The translations under genes and the position numbers were made by a program. DNA of 64,000 bases from Phycisphaerales bacterium (GTDB lineage Bacteria; Planctomycetota; Phycisphaerae; Phycisphaerales; UBA1924), in NCBI GenBank assembly GCA_020427395.1, contig JAGQON010000019.1, positions 1-64,000 on the forward strand, given 5' to 3'. The number at the start of each line of letters is the position of its first letter. The stretch's first letter is position 1. The notes beneath the pieces were generated by a model. That model was not told the origin of the DNA, ran no database searches, and was given only the letters and a program-made list of their open reading frames with translations. Below, in pieces: positions 19,340 through 26,830 of the stretch.

Positions 19340-19900
19340 CAGAATCGGACGCGGGTCGCGTCCGAGCGGGCGATCGGTCTGCATCCAGTACGGGAGCAGG
19401 CATACGAGGAGGAGGACTGGGAAGGGACGAGGCGGAACGATCATCGGCTTGGGGAGGAGGGAAACCAAGCCACTCGGTCGCCCGTCACTGTATGGGGTGA
19501 CGGGCGACCAGCCGAACTCCCTGTCCTCATCGTCGGCATCACGAGCGCAGCCGACGATGAGCAACAACGCAAGGGCGCCCAGGGGCGGGCAAGTGAGACC
19601 GCTGATTCCCCCTGTGTCGGCGTCGTGGAGCTCGCCCCGGGCGCGCCCTTGCGATTCTCGGCTCGACGCCGGGTGGGTCAGCCCCCACTGCCGCAGAGCG
19701 CTGCTCGCGGCGAGATGGGGACGCAACAAACCATGCTCTCGGGGCGGATCGTCATCGTCCCCAACCGTTCCGAGGGCAGGCCCGATCGAGTGGAAACACT
19801 CGATCGGAGTCTTCGAGAGGACGAGGCCGAGTCGAGCAATCGAACGAGCCAACTCCAGAGACCGGGTACGGGAAGGCGAGAGCCCGTGCCCGGTTTTTCA
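19340..19900 (+). ncRNA. Candidate large structured non-coding RNA (~560 nt), unassigned
   Basis: The plus strand folds into successive perfect stems: 19345-19353 with 19357-19365 (9 bp), 19446-19452 with 19465-19471 (7 bp), 19476-19488 with 19497-19509 (13 bp), 19526-19537 with 19550-19561 (12 bp), 19568-19578 with 19643-19653 (11 bp, with an inner GGGGCG/CGCCCC helix), a nested GCCGC/GAGC hairpin at 19690-19711, 19716-19723 with 19756-19763 (8 bp), and 19782-19792 with 19797-19807 (11 bp, GAAA tetraloop). A long-range helix, 19433-19439 with 19766-19772, encloses most of them. It ends in an intrinsic terminator. I found no RNase P core (GAGGAAAGTCC), tmRNA, SRP or 6S signature. The boundaries are approximate. 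Confidence 0.65.
19861..19898 (+). terminator. Strong plus-strand terminator ending the candidate RNA
   Basis: ACCGGGTACGGG at 19861-19872 pairs with CCCGTGCCCGGT at 19883-19894 (12 bp with one wobble), followed by five T. No plus-strand coding gene ends upstream of it, which is what first points to an RNA transcript. Confidence 0.85.
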
Positions 19901-19922
19901 TGCGCCCATCAGCCATATGAAA

Positions 19923-19950
19923 CAACGCCGGGCACGAGCGCCGGGCGTTG
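19923..19950 (-). terminator. Terminator of the first FG-GAP gene
   Basis: On the minus strand a CAACGCC...GGCGTTG stem, with one internal mismatch and a GC-rich extension, is followed by TTTC. It lies about 30 bases past the stop at 19978. Confidence 0.6.
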
Positions 19951-19977
19951 ATGTGGAGCAAATCTGAATCGAGTCGA

Positions 19978-21720
19978 TCAGGGACCGACACCGAGGTTCT
20001 TGACGCTGGGCGTGCGGATACCCAGCTCCATCAGGGTGATGTCGTCATTGTCCAGATCGAAGTCGCCGTCCATGTCGTAGATCTCGAGCCCCGGGGTAAT
20101 GGGGTTGCCCGCCCCGGTTCGTGACATCAGTGCGGTATAGAGCTCGAAGGAATCGATCCGGCCGTTGCCGTTGGGATCGCCGAGGCGACTCGGCGGGTAG
20201 AGCGTCCAGGTCTGATTCGCGGGAGCGTTGCTCAGGTGACGCACGGCGCTGCCGGGGAAGATCAGGTCGATCTCATCGACGCTTTCCGAACTGCCGAGCC
20301 CGAAGTGCAGGGTGTACTCGCTGTGCGACTTGTAGTTGGTCCCGCTGCGGACCTGGCGGACCTGGCTCTTGCCGTCGTGGGTGATGTCGACGCAGGTGCC
20401 CACGGCATACATGTTCTTGTAGCCCTGATTGCCAACGACGTTGAACCGCACCCAGTTGTTGGTCGCGGCGTCCGGTGAGTTGTTGATATAGAGGTGGACA
20501 CGCCCGTTGGTGTCTCCCACGAGCAGATCGATGTCGCCGTCGCCATCGACATCACCCTCCGCCGCGCAGTAGACATCGGAGAGCTCACCAACGCCGGCGC
20601 TGGCGGCCTCATCGACCAGCGGCCATGTCTGTGAGCCCCTGTAGAGACGGTTTGGCGCATTGCTGGAACCCTGGGCCCGCGTGTTGCAGACATAGATGTC
20701 CAGCTGTGTGTCGTTGTCGAAGTCCGCGAACAGGGCGCTCCAGCTGATGAGATAGGAACCCACGCCCGAGCCTGCGGTCAGATCTTCGTACGCATGCGTT
20801 GCAGGGTTGAACATCAACAGCTTGTTGCCGGGCACGGTGTTGGTCAGATACAGGTCATAGAACCCATCGAAGTTGAGATCGCCCACCGCGATGCCCATGC
20901 AGTCGACATAGGCCTGCGCGTTGATCGCCTCGGTCACCTCCGTAAACAGTCCGGCGTCGTTGCGGAACATGCGGTTCTTCCAGACGCCGCCCGAGCCCTT
21001 GTCGGTGCCCAGATACAGGTCGTCGTCTCCGTCGCGATCGAAATCGAAGAAGGTGCTCACCAGCGTTGGGTCCGGCCCGGCGTCCACGCCCCGGGCGATC
21101 GCTTCATCGCTGAAAGTGCCGTCGCCGTTGTTGATGTAAAGCAGGTTTCCGCCCGTGTAGGCGTTGGTCCCGGTGCGCACGGAGATATACAGATCCAGAT
21201 CGCCATCCTGATCCACATCGCCCCAGCAGGGCGACATGTTGGGACACGCCGGGTCCGCGATGCCCGCCTGAACCGCGACATCCGTGAAGTTGAACCCCCC
21301 GTTATTTCGGTACAGACGCGAGCTCGTATACCAGCCGGACACGAAGATATCGAGGTCGCCGTCGTTGTCGTAATCCGCGATCGCGACCCCCGAGGCCACG
21401 CTCATGGAGGCCATCCCCGAGCCCGCCCTGCGATCGATGAAGTGGCCCGTGCCATCGTTCTCATAGATCCCGAAGCTCCCGCCCGGGCCGTTGGCCACGA
21501 GCACATCGAGATCTCCATCGGAGTCGAGATCGCTCAGTGCGAGCCCCGCGCCGTACTGGATGTAGTTGAACCCGATGGTAAAGTTGATGCCTCTGGCCAG
21601 GGCCTCATCACTGAAACTCAGCGGCTCGCCCGCACGAGCCGCATCGTCCACGCCCGCCAGCAGCGCGCCCGCGCTGAGCGCGCACCGATACAACACACGC
21701 TTCCGCATGGTGTTCTCCAT
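19978..21720 (-). CDS. Exported FG-GAP/ASPIC (CRTAC1-like) protein, copy 1
   Basis: This ~580-residue protein has a signal region (MENTMRKRVLYRCALSAGALLAG) and then VCBS/FG-GAP beta-propeller repeats with Ca-binding loops of the type DxDxDGDxD: DLDSDGDLDVL, DYDNDGDLDIF, DVDQDGDLDLY, DFDRDGDDDLY, DVDGDGDIDLL. Near residue 450 an ASPIC/UnbV-like region (QVRSGTNYKSHSEYTLHFGLG) follows, as in CRTAC1 proteins. The tail has two EF-hand-like loops (DPNGNGRIDSFEL, DMDGDFDLDNDD). The neighbour at 21983-23698 is a tandem paralog. It is likely cell-surface or secreted, and the ligand is unknown. An ATG at 21708 is an alternative start. Confidence 0.88.
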   Translation of the reverse strand: MENTMRKRVLYRCALSAGALLAGVDDAARAGEPLSFSDEALARGINFTIGFNYIQYGAGLALSDLDSDGDLDVLVANGPGGSFGIYENDGTGHFIDRRAGSGMASMSVASGVAIADYDNDGDLDIFVSGWYTSSRLYRNNGGFNFTDVAVQAGIADPACPNMSPCWGDVDQDGDLDLYISVRTGTNAYTGGNLLYINNGDGTFSDEAIARGVDAGPDPTLVSTFFDFDRDGDDDLYLGTDKGSGGVWKNRMFRNDAGLFTEVTEAINAQAYVDCMGIAVGDLNFDGFYDLYLTNTVPGNKLLMFNPATHAYEDLTAGSGVGSYLISWSALFADFDNDTQLDIYVCNTRAQGSSNAPNRLYRGSQTWPLVDEAASAGVGELSDVYCAAEGDVDGDGDIDLLVGDTNGRVHLYINNSPDAATNNWVRFNVVGNQGYKNMYAVGTCVDITHDGKSQVRQVRSGTNYKSHSEYTLHFGLGSSESVDEIDLIFPGSAVRHLSNAPANQTWTLYPPSRLGDPNGNGRIDSFELYTALMSRTGAGNPITPGLEIYDMDGDFDLDNDDITLMELGIRTPSVKNLGVGP

Positions 21721-21982
21721 CACAAAGTGTCGGTCGCTTGGCGACCCCCATGAGTGACCCGCCCGCCACCACCAGCCTGGGTGTGTCGCGGACGGACGCT
21801 GGTCCACGAGACGGGCGCCCAGCCCGGCTCGCCTTCACATCCCCAATCCCGCCACCGGGTGACCGGCCCGGAGAGCGTTGCCATCTATTGAACTGGGAAA
21901 TGTGTGTGCAGTGTGGGCTCAGCGGATCCGACGCTGAGCCGGTGTTCCCCTGGCGCCCGGCGGTGGTGCGCCGGGCGGGCAA

Positions 21983-23698
21983 TCATCTTCTGGACGGGCT
22001 GAGCACGCCCAGACCCATCATCTGAATGTCCTTGCTGTCGATATCGAAATCGCCGTCCATATCGAAGATCTCCGTGCCCGGCGCGAGCGTGACGCCCTGG
22101 CCAGTGCGCACCAGCATCGCCTGGCGGATCTCGTCGACCGAGATCATCCCGTCGTTGTCGGGGTCGCCGAGGCGGTCGGCGGTGTAGAGGGTCCACTCCT
22201 GGTTGATGGGCATGTTGTGGAGCGTGCGTATCAGCCCGCCGCCGAAGAAGAGCCGGACCTCCGAGATCACCTCGGCGTCCGCGAGCCCGTAGTGCAGGGT
22301 CAGCTCGTTATGCGATTTGAAGTTGGTGCCGCTACGGACCTCGTGGGTCTGGGTCTTCCCGCCGGCTTCGACCTCGACGCACGCTCCGATGGCGTACCGG
22401 TTCAACTGCGAGCCCTCGACATTCAGACGCACCCAGTTGTTGGTCGCCGCATCGGACGAGTTGTTGATGAAGAGGTTCACACGCCGGTTGGTATTACCCA
22501 CCAGCATGTCCAGGTCGTTATCGCCGTCGATATCACCCACGGACACGCAGTAGGTGTCCCAGATGACATCCACGCCCGCCTCGGCCGCCTCGTCGGCAAG
22601 CGGCCACTGCGAGATGTCCTTGCCTCGATACAGGCGGTTAGCGCCCTCGATGTTGCAGACATAGTTATCGAGGAAGGTGTCGTTGTCGAAGTCGGCGAAC
22701 ACCGTCCCCCAGCCCACGAGAAAGCTCTCCATCCCCGCGGCGCTGGTCTGATCGGAGTAGGTCGCGTCGCCGTTCTGCATGTAGAGCAGGTTGCCCTGCA
22801 TGATGTTGGTCAGGTAGAGATCGAACTGCCCGTCGAAGTTGAGATCGCCCACGGCGATGCCCATGCAGAAGATATACGCCTCTGCGCCCGCGTCATAGGT
22901 CGCGTTGTAGAAGGTCCCGTCACCGTTGTTGCGATAGAGCTTGTTGTGCAGGAAAGGAGCAAACACATCGGAGCCCTTGTCCGTGCCGATGTAGATGTCG
23001 TCGTCGCCATCGCGATCGAAGTCGAAGAAGGTCGGCACGAAGGACGGGTCGCCGGGTGCTTCCACGCCCAGCTGGGTGGCGACATCGGTGAAGGTACCGT
23101 CGCCGTTGTTGTGGAAGAGCCGGTTCTGGATCTCAACCCCGTCGGTGAAGGTGCGGACGGTCTGGTAGATATCGAGCCACCCGTCCTGGTTATAGTCGCC
23201 CCACGCCGCCGCCTCGCTTGGCGCATCGAGATCAACCCCGGCCTCGGTCGCCACATCCGTGAAGGAGAAGTTCCCATCGTTGCGGTAGAGCCGGCAGGGC
23301 GAGAACCACCCGGAGACATAGACATCCAGATCGCCGTCGTTGTCGTAGTCGGCCGCGGTCACGCCCGTGCAGACCAGCGGGGCGAACCCGACATCCGCGG
23401 AGCGGTCGGTGAAGTTGCCGGTCCCGTCGTTCTCATAGACGCCGAAGACCCCGCCGAGACCGCCAGCGATGACGATGTCGAGATCGCCGTCATTGTCCAG
23501 ATCGGCGAGCATGTTGCCCGCCCCGGTCTGGGCGTAGTTGAACCCGAGCCGGAACGCGACGCCGCGGGCCACACCCTCGTTGGTGAAGTTGAGCGGCGCG
23601 GCGTGAGCAATCCCCGCGATCACGGTGATCGTTGAAGCCACGGCGAGTGTGGCAGGACGGTCTAGAAACAGTTTCCCCCAGACGAATCGACAATGCAT
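21983..23698 (-). CDS. Exported FG-GAP/ASPIC (CRTAC1-like) protein, copy 2
   Basis: This ~571-residue tandem paralog of the protein at 19978-21720 has the same order of features: signal-like N-terminus (RPATLAVASTITVIAGIAHA), FG-GAP loops DLDNDGDLDIVI, DYDNDGDLDVYV, DFDRDGDDDIYI, DIDGDNDLDMLV, then EVRSGTNFKSHNELTLHYGLA of the ASPIC region, and an EF-hand-like tail (DPDNDGMISVDEI, DMDGDFDIDSKD). I chose the ATG at 23698; ATG 23713 is also possible. Still longer frames would overlap the divergent gene at 23873. The shared tails suggest duplication of the whole gene rather than domain shuffling. Confidence 0.88.
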   Translation of the reverse strand: MHCRFVWGKLFLDRPATLAVASTITVIAGIAHAAPLNFTNEGVARGVAFRLGFNYAQTGAGNMLADLDNDGDLDIVIAGGLGGVFGVYENDGTGNFTDRSADVGFAPLVCTGVTAADYDNDGDLDVYVSGWFSPCRLYRNDGNFSFTDVATEAGVDLDAPSEAAAWGDYNQDGWLDIYQTVRTFTDGVEIQNRLFHNNGDGTFTDVATQLGVEAPGDPSFVPTFFDFDRDGDDDIYIGTDKGSDVFAPFLHNKLYRNNGDGTFYNATYDAGAEAYIFCMGIAVGDLNFDGQFDLYLTNIMQGNLLYMQNGDATYSDQTSAAGMESFLVGWGTVFADFDNDTFLDNYVCNIEGANRLYRGKDISQWPLADEAAEAGVDVIWDTYCVSVGDIDGDNDLDMLVGNTNRRVNLFINNSSDAATNNWVRLNVEGSQLNRYAIGACVEVEAGGKTQTHEVRSGTNFKSHNELTLHYGLADAEVISEVRLFFGGGLIRTLHNMPINQEWTLYTADRLGDPDNDGMISVDEIRQAMLVRTGQGVTLAPGTEIFDMDGDFDIDSKDIQMMGLGVLSPSRR

Positions 23699-23872
23699 CC
23701 GCGTCTCCCCCATCTGCGCGGGCCTCCCCGCATGAACCAGTACGCACACAAGGATCTCAAACATTCGATCACGAGTTGTCCGCTCGGAATATACCAGAAG
23801 CGTCCATGAAGTAGAATCAAAATCCGGAAATTGTGACCAGGGGCTGACGAACAACAAACGGGAAATCAACGC

Positions 23873-24694
23873 ATGATCAACGAAGAACGCGCCTTTTTGA
23901 CCGTGATCGCCTGGCCCGGCGGTTTCGGCGAGCAGGAGCGGGCAACAACACTTGTTGAGTGCGCGGGCATGGACCTGTATCAGGCCAAGCTGGCGTCGCG
24001 TCGCAACACGCCGGGCATCGTGCGTGAGCTGGATGCCCGGTTTCGCGATCGGGTGCTCCACGCCATGCACGACCGGGGTGTGCTGAGCATCGCGCCGACC
24101 CAGTCCGAGATCGATGCCTACCCCGAGGGTGAGCTGATGCTCTCGATCGATCAGTTCCCCGATGCCGACCCCGCCCGGTTCGTGGTGATGCCCCGCGACG
24201 GCGAGGCGTGGACCTTTACCAGCGAGCAGGTGTGGCTGGTGGTCGCGGGTCGATTACGGACAACCAAGGTGACAATCGAGGAGCCGGAGAACCAGTCGTA
24301 CGGGTACTACGGCGTGGAGGCGGACATCGTACGCCGCGCCAGCGAGGGCCCTGCCCGGGCGAGCAAGCAGATCCGCGTGCAGCCGGCGATCGACCTGCAT
24401 GTGCGGACGGATCGTGGCCCGCGGGTGGCACGCCTGATCGGGGTGCGCACGCGTGTGGGGATCGTGGGTGATGAGAATCGCCCGTCGCTGCTGGATAACA
24501 CCCCGCCGCTGGACATGATCGAGGCGTTGATGACCCACGCCCGGATCGATCGCGAGTTCCTCGATTTCGACCCGCCCTCGACGCTGCGGAAGCGCGTCAA
24601 TAAACGCGGCGGTGACAGCAACATCGAGAAGCCCGAGTACTTCGCGTTCTACTCCGCGTGGATCGCCCTCATCATGAGTTCGCTGTATGGCTGA
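23873..24694 (+). CDS. Conserved-looking cytosolic protein of unknown function
   Basis: This 273-residue protein has no signal peptide. The N-terminus ERAFLTVIAWPGGFGEQERATTLVECAGMD and the line SRRNTPGIVRELDA suggest an alpha/beta domain. The middle (YPEGELMLSIDQFPDADPARFVVM) is followed by a mixed region with RTTKVTIEEPENQSYGYYGVEADI and a C-terminal YFAFYSAWIALIMSSL. I do not recognise the family. It overlaps the next membrane-protein gene by eight bases, so the two are surely co-translated and probably act together. The start at 23873 has only a weak purine-rich site. Confidence 0.7.
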   Translation: MINEERAFLTVIAWPGGFGEQERATTLVECAGMDLYQAKLASRRNTPGIVRELDARFRDRVLHAMHDRGVLSIAPTQSEIDAYPEGELMLSIDQFPDADPARFVVMPRDGEAWTFTSEQVWLVVAGRLRTTKVTIEEPENQSYGYYGVEADIVRRASEGPARASKQIRVQPAIDLHVRTDRGPRVARLIGVRTRVGIVGDENRPSLLDNTPPLDMIEALMTHARIDREFLDFDPPSTLRKRVNKRGGDSNIEKPEYFAFYSAWIALIMSSLYG

Positions 24695-25586
24695 TCAACA
24701 ACTCAAGAATGACTGGCTCACGAGAACACCCAAGTGGGTGTTGCTGTCGGGGTTCTGGCTGGCGCAGGGGTTTGTGCTGTACCTGCTGCAGGCGCTGCTG
24801 TATGTCTCGCAGGCGCAGGTCGATGGGATCCCTGACGAGGCCGGGATAACTCATTTATGGGGGGTGTGGCCGAGCTGGGCTGAGTATGTGGACATGCTGA
24901 TCACGGGTGAGTTCGCGGTCAACATGATCATCGCTATTGTGGTAATCACCCTGGCGCAGCTGATGTTCATGCTCCCGGTGCGTCGCCCGGGGATCACGGC
25001 GGGGAAAGGGAAGGGCCTCAAGCGGAGCCTGGTGACGGCCGGGTTCGTGATCGCTGTGCTGTGCCTGGCGGCGCTGATGGGCATCGGCGAGGCGCTGCGG
25101 GCGCTGAGCGATTACCGGCTCTCGCTCGGGTTTGATCTGCCGGGCGGGGAATACACCGCGGCGGGCGTAGTGGTGGTTGTCGCCTGGGCCATCGCCACGC
25201 CGGTGCTCTTTCGATTCGCCAGCCCGGGGCCTCGCGAGCGGGTGCTGTCCCGGCTGGCCCGCAAGCTGTTCATGGGGACGATCGTCGAGGTGGCGTTGCT
25301 GATCCCGCTGGATGTAATGATCCGTCGCAAGACCGATTGCTACTGCTGGAGTGGCTCATATTGGGCCCTGACACTGTGCGGCTTCGTGGGTGTGTTCGCA
25401 CTTGGGCCGGCGATCTACCTGCCGTTGCTCGCCAAGCGGCGAGCCACCTGGTATGGGGGGCACTGCGGAGTATGCGGCTACGACATGGGCGGGAATCTGC
25501 AGGCTCATCGGTGCCCGGAGTGCGGCAGCGGCTGGAAAACCAGCGATGAGGACGACGAAAAGGCGGAAACCGGGATTTCAGGCTGA
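24687..25586 (+). CDS. Multi-spanning membrane protein with C-terminal zinc ribbon
   Basis: This 299-residue protein has about six predicted membrane helices, among them WVLLSGFWLAQGFVLYLLQALLY... near residues 17-40, MIIAIVVITLAQLMFML near 80, VTAGFVIAVLCLAALMGIG near 115 and a pair near 215-250. The cytosolic C-terminus has CGVCGYDM and CPECGSGW, a two-knuckle zinc ribbon of a kind often appended to planctomycete membrane proteins. It overlaps the upstream gene by eight bases. A run of four mini membrane genes follows after a 136-base gap. The function is unknown. Confidence 0.75.
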   Translation: MADQQLKNDWLTRTPKWVLLSGFWLAQGFVLYLLQALLYVSQAQVDGIPDEAGITHLWGVWPSWAEYVDMLITGEFAVNMIIAIVVITLAQLMFMLPVRRPGITAGKGKGLKRSLVTAGFVIAVLCLAALMGIGEALRALSDYRLSLGFDLPGGEYTAAGVVVVVAWAIATPVLFRFASPGPRERVLSRLARKLFMGTIVEVALLIPLDVMIRRKTDCYCWSGSYWALTLCGFVGVFALGPAIYLPLLAKRRATWYGGHCGVCGYDMGGNLQAHRCPECGSGWKTSDEDDEKAETGISG

Positions 25587-25722
25587 TATCGGTATGAATT
25601 GTGTACAATCAATGCAAAGTACACGCCCGTAGGTGAAAGCAACCGGCGGCGACTCCCAATGAGACCTCGCCGGGGCATCGCGCTGGAGGCGATCGAACCG
25701 GCAGGGATTGGAGAAGCACACG

Positions 25723-25965
25723 ATGGAAGACATCGTTCATCAGATCATCGAGAAGGAAGAACTCTTCTTCGTGCTCGTTATTGCGGGCTCGATCACCATT
25801 GTTTCGGTGTTCAAGTCCCTCACCGGCATGATCGCACGCCTCGCGCACGAACGCACGCGCCGCGAGGTGGCCGCGTACATCGCCGAGGGGTCCATGACGC
25901 CCGAGCAGGGCGAGCGGCTGCTGGCGGCTGAACGGAAGAACGATGGCGTACGGATGTGCGGCTGA
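25723..25965 (+). CDS. Mini membrane protein of a four-gene tandem family, member 1
   Basis: This 80-residue protein starts at the ATG at 25723 (MEDIVHQIIEKEELF), aligned with its three downstream relatives; an upstream TTG is less likely. One membrane helix (FFVLVIAGSITIVSVF) is followed by a basic linker and the family motif RREVAAYIAEGSMTPEQGERLL, which resembles a SHOCT-type short C-terminal helix pair. A cysteine lies next to the end (MCG). It is the most divergent of the four. I know of no assigned function. Confidence 0.8.
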   Translation: MEDIVHQIIEKEELFFVLVIAGSITIVSVFKSLTGMIARLAHERTRREVAAYIAEGSMTPEQGERLLAAERKNDGVRMCG

Positions 25966-25995
25966 GCAACAAGAACACACTGACAGGGACGAACA

Positions 25996-26286
25996 ATGGA
26001 AGAAATCTTGCACAACATCACCAGCGATCGCGGCATGTTCACCATCGCTGTCGTCTTCGGCGTCGGCGGGCTGATCGCCCTGATGGGGATCTTCTTCGGG
26101 ACGATCAAGAGCACGGGCGAAACCAAGGAGCGTGAGAAGTCGCGCCGAGAGATTGCCGCGTACATCGCCGAGGGATCGATGACCCCGGAGGATGGCGAAC
26201 GCATCCTCAACGCAGGCAACCCGAAGAGTTCGACCGAGCTTGCGCTCGAGCACCAGGCGCGGTGCGCCAACCCCAAGCGGGCCTGA
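25996..26286 (+). CDS. Mini membrane protein of a four-gene tandem family, member 2
   Basis: This 96-residue protein has an amphipathic N-terminus MEEILHNITSDRGMF, one helix (TIAVVFGVGGLIALMGIFFG), a charged linker (KSTGETKEREK) and the family motif RREIAAYIAEGSMTPEDGERIL. Its C-terminal tail is longer than the others (STELALEHQARCANPKRA) but again contains a single Cys. An AGGGA site precedes the ATG. The gap to the previous gene is 30 bases and to the next 18, so this is a clear operon. Confidence 0.85.
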   Translation: MEEILHNITSDRGMFTIAVVFGVGGLIALMGIFFGTIKSTGETKEREKSRREIAAYIAEGSMTPEDGERILNAGNPKSSTELALEHQARCANPKRA

Positions 26287-26304
26287 ACAGGAACGGATGA
26301 CACC

Positions 26305-26559
26305 ATGGGCGACGCATTCCAGAACATCACCAGTAACAGCGACAGCTTCATTATGTTTCTGATCTTTGTGGTCGGGGGCGGAGTCGGCGGCATCGTCGCG
26401 CTCACCGCGATCGTGCTCGGCACGCGCCAGAATGTCCGCATCGCACACGAGCAGGAGATGTCGCGCCGCGAGATCGCCGCCTACATCGCCGAGGGTTCGA
26501 TGAGCCCCGAGGACGGCGAACGCCTGCTCAACGCCGGCAAGTCTGCCAAGAAGTGCTGA
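26305..26559 (+). CDS. Mini membrane protein of a four-gene tandem family, member 3
   Basis: This 84-residue protein has the N-terminus MGDAFQNITSNSDSF, one glycine-rich membrane helix (FLIFVVGGGVGGIVALTAIV), a linker RQNVRIAHEQEM and the family motif RREIAAYIAEGSMSPEDGERLL. It ends KKC, keeping the near-terminal cysteine seen in all four members. It lies 25 bases before member 4. Confidence 0.85.
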   Translation: MGDAFQNITSNSDSFIMFLIFVVGGGVGGIVALTAIVLGTRQNVRIAHEQEMSRREIAAYIAEGSMSPEDGERLLNAGKSAKKC

Positions 26560-26584
26560 GGCACGCAAGAGAGGATCACCGAGA

Positions 26585-26830
26585 ATGGACGAGATCATTC
26601 ACAACATCACGAGCAATGAGGACATGTTCAGCCTGTTCGCCGTATTCGGCATGGGCGGAATGATCGCCATCGTTGCGATCGTGTTCGGCTCTGTCCGCAA
26701 GATGGTCGTGAGCTCCAATGTCGAGAAATCGCGCCGTGAGATCGCGGCGTACATCGCCGAGGGATCGATGACGCCCGAGGACGGCGAACGCCTGCTCAAG
26801 GCCGGGCGCGAGAAGTCGAGCTGCGGCTAA
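26585..26830 (+). CDS. Mini membrane protein of a four-gene tandem family, member 4
   Basis: This 81-residue protein has the N-terminus MDEIIHNITSNEDMF, nearly identical to member 2, one helix (LFAVFGMGGMIAIVAIVFG), a linker ending EK and the family motif RREIAAYIAEGSMTPEDGERLL. It ends SSCG. Its stop codon overlaps the stop of the convergent debranching-enzyme gene by two or three bases. Confidence 0.85.
   Translation: MDEIIHNITSNEDMFSLFAVFGMGGMIAIVAIVFGSVRKMVVSSNVEKSRREIAAYIAEGSMTPEDGERLLKAGREKSSCG

Noticed and set aside
19310..19852. A minus-strand frame with a lipobox-like GALALLLIVGCA
   Set aside because: No start codon precedes the hydrophobic stretch at a sensible distance, and the stretch is the complement of perfect stem arms. 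The intrinsic terminator is oriented for the plus strand.
19340..19900. Identity as RNase P RNA, tmRNA, SRP RNA or 6S RNA
   Set aside because: The RNase P core GAGGAAAGTCC and its partner, the tmRNA tRNA-like ends and tag frame, and the SRP GGAAGCAGCC loop were looked for on both strands and not seen. A covariance search would settle it.
18938..19951. A 337-codon plus-strand open frame across the pqiA-to-FG-GAP gap
   Set aside because: It runs antisense through the start of pqiA and through the stems of the candidate RNA, has no recognisable domain and an unnatural residue mix. The terminator lies inside it.
22217..23635. Long plus-strand frame of 472 codons antisense to an FG-GAP gene
   Set aside because: It is a high-GC shadow: Val/Asp/His/Arg-rich, with no start context, directly opposite a well-supported gene with DxDxDGD repeats.
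23714..24070. Upstream extension of the second FG-GAP gene
   Set aside because: It would overlap the divergent gene at 23873 by ~200 bases and place the signal peptide in mid-protein. The ATG at 23698 gives a normal secreted start.
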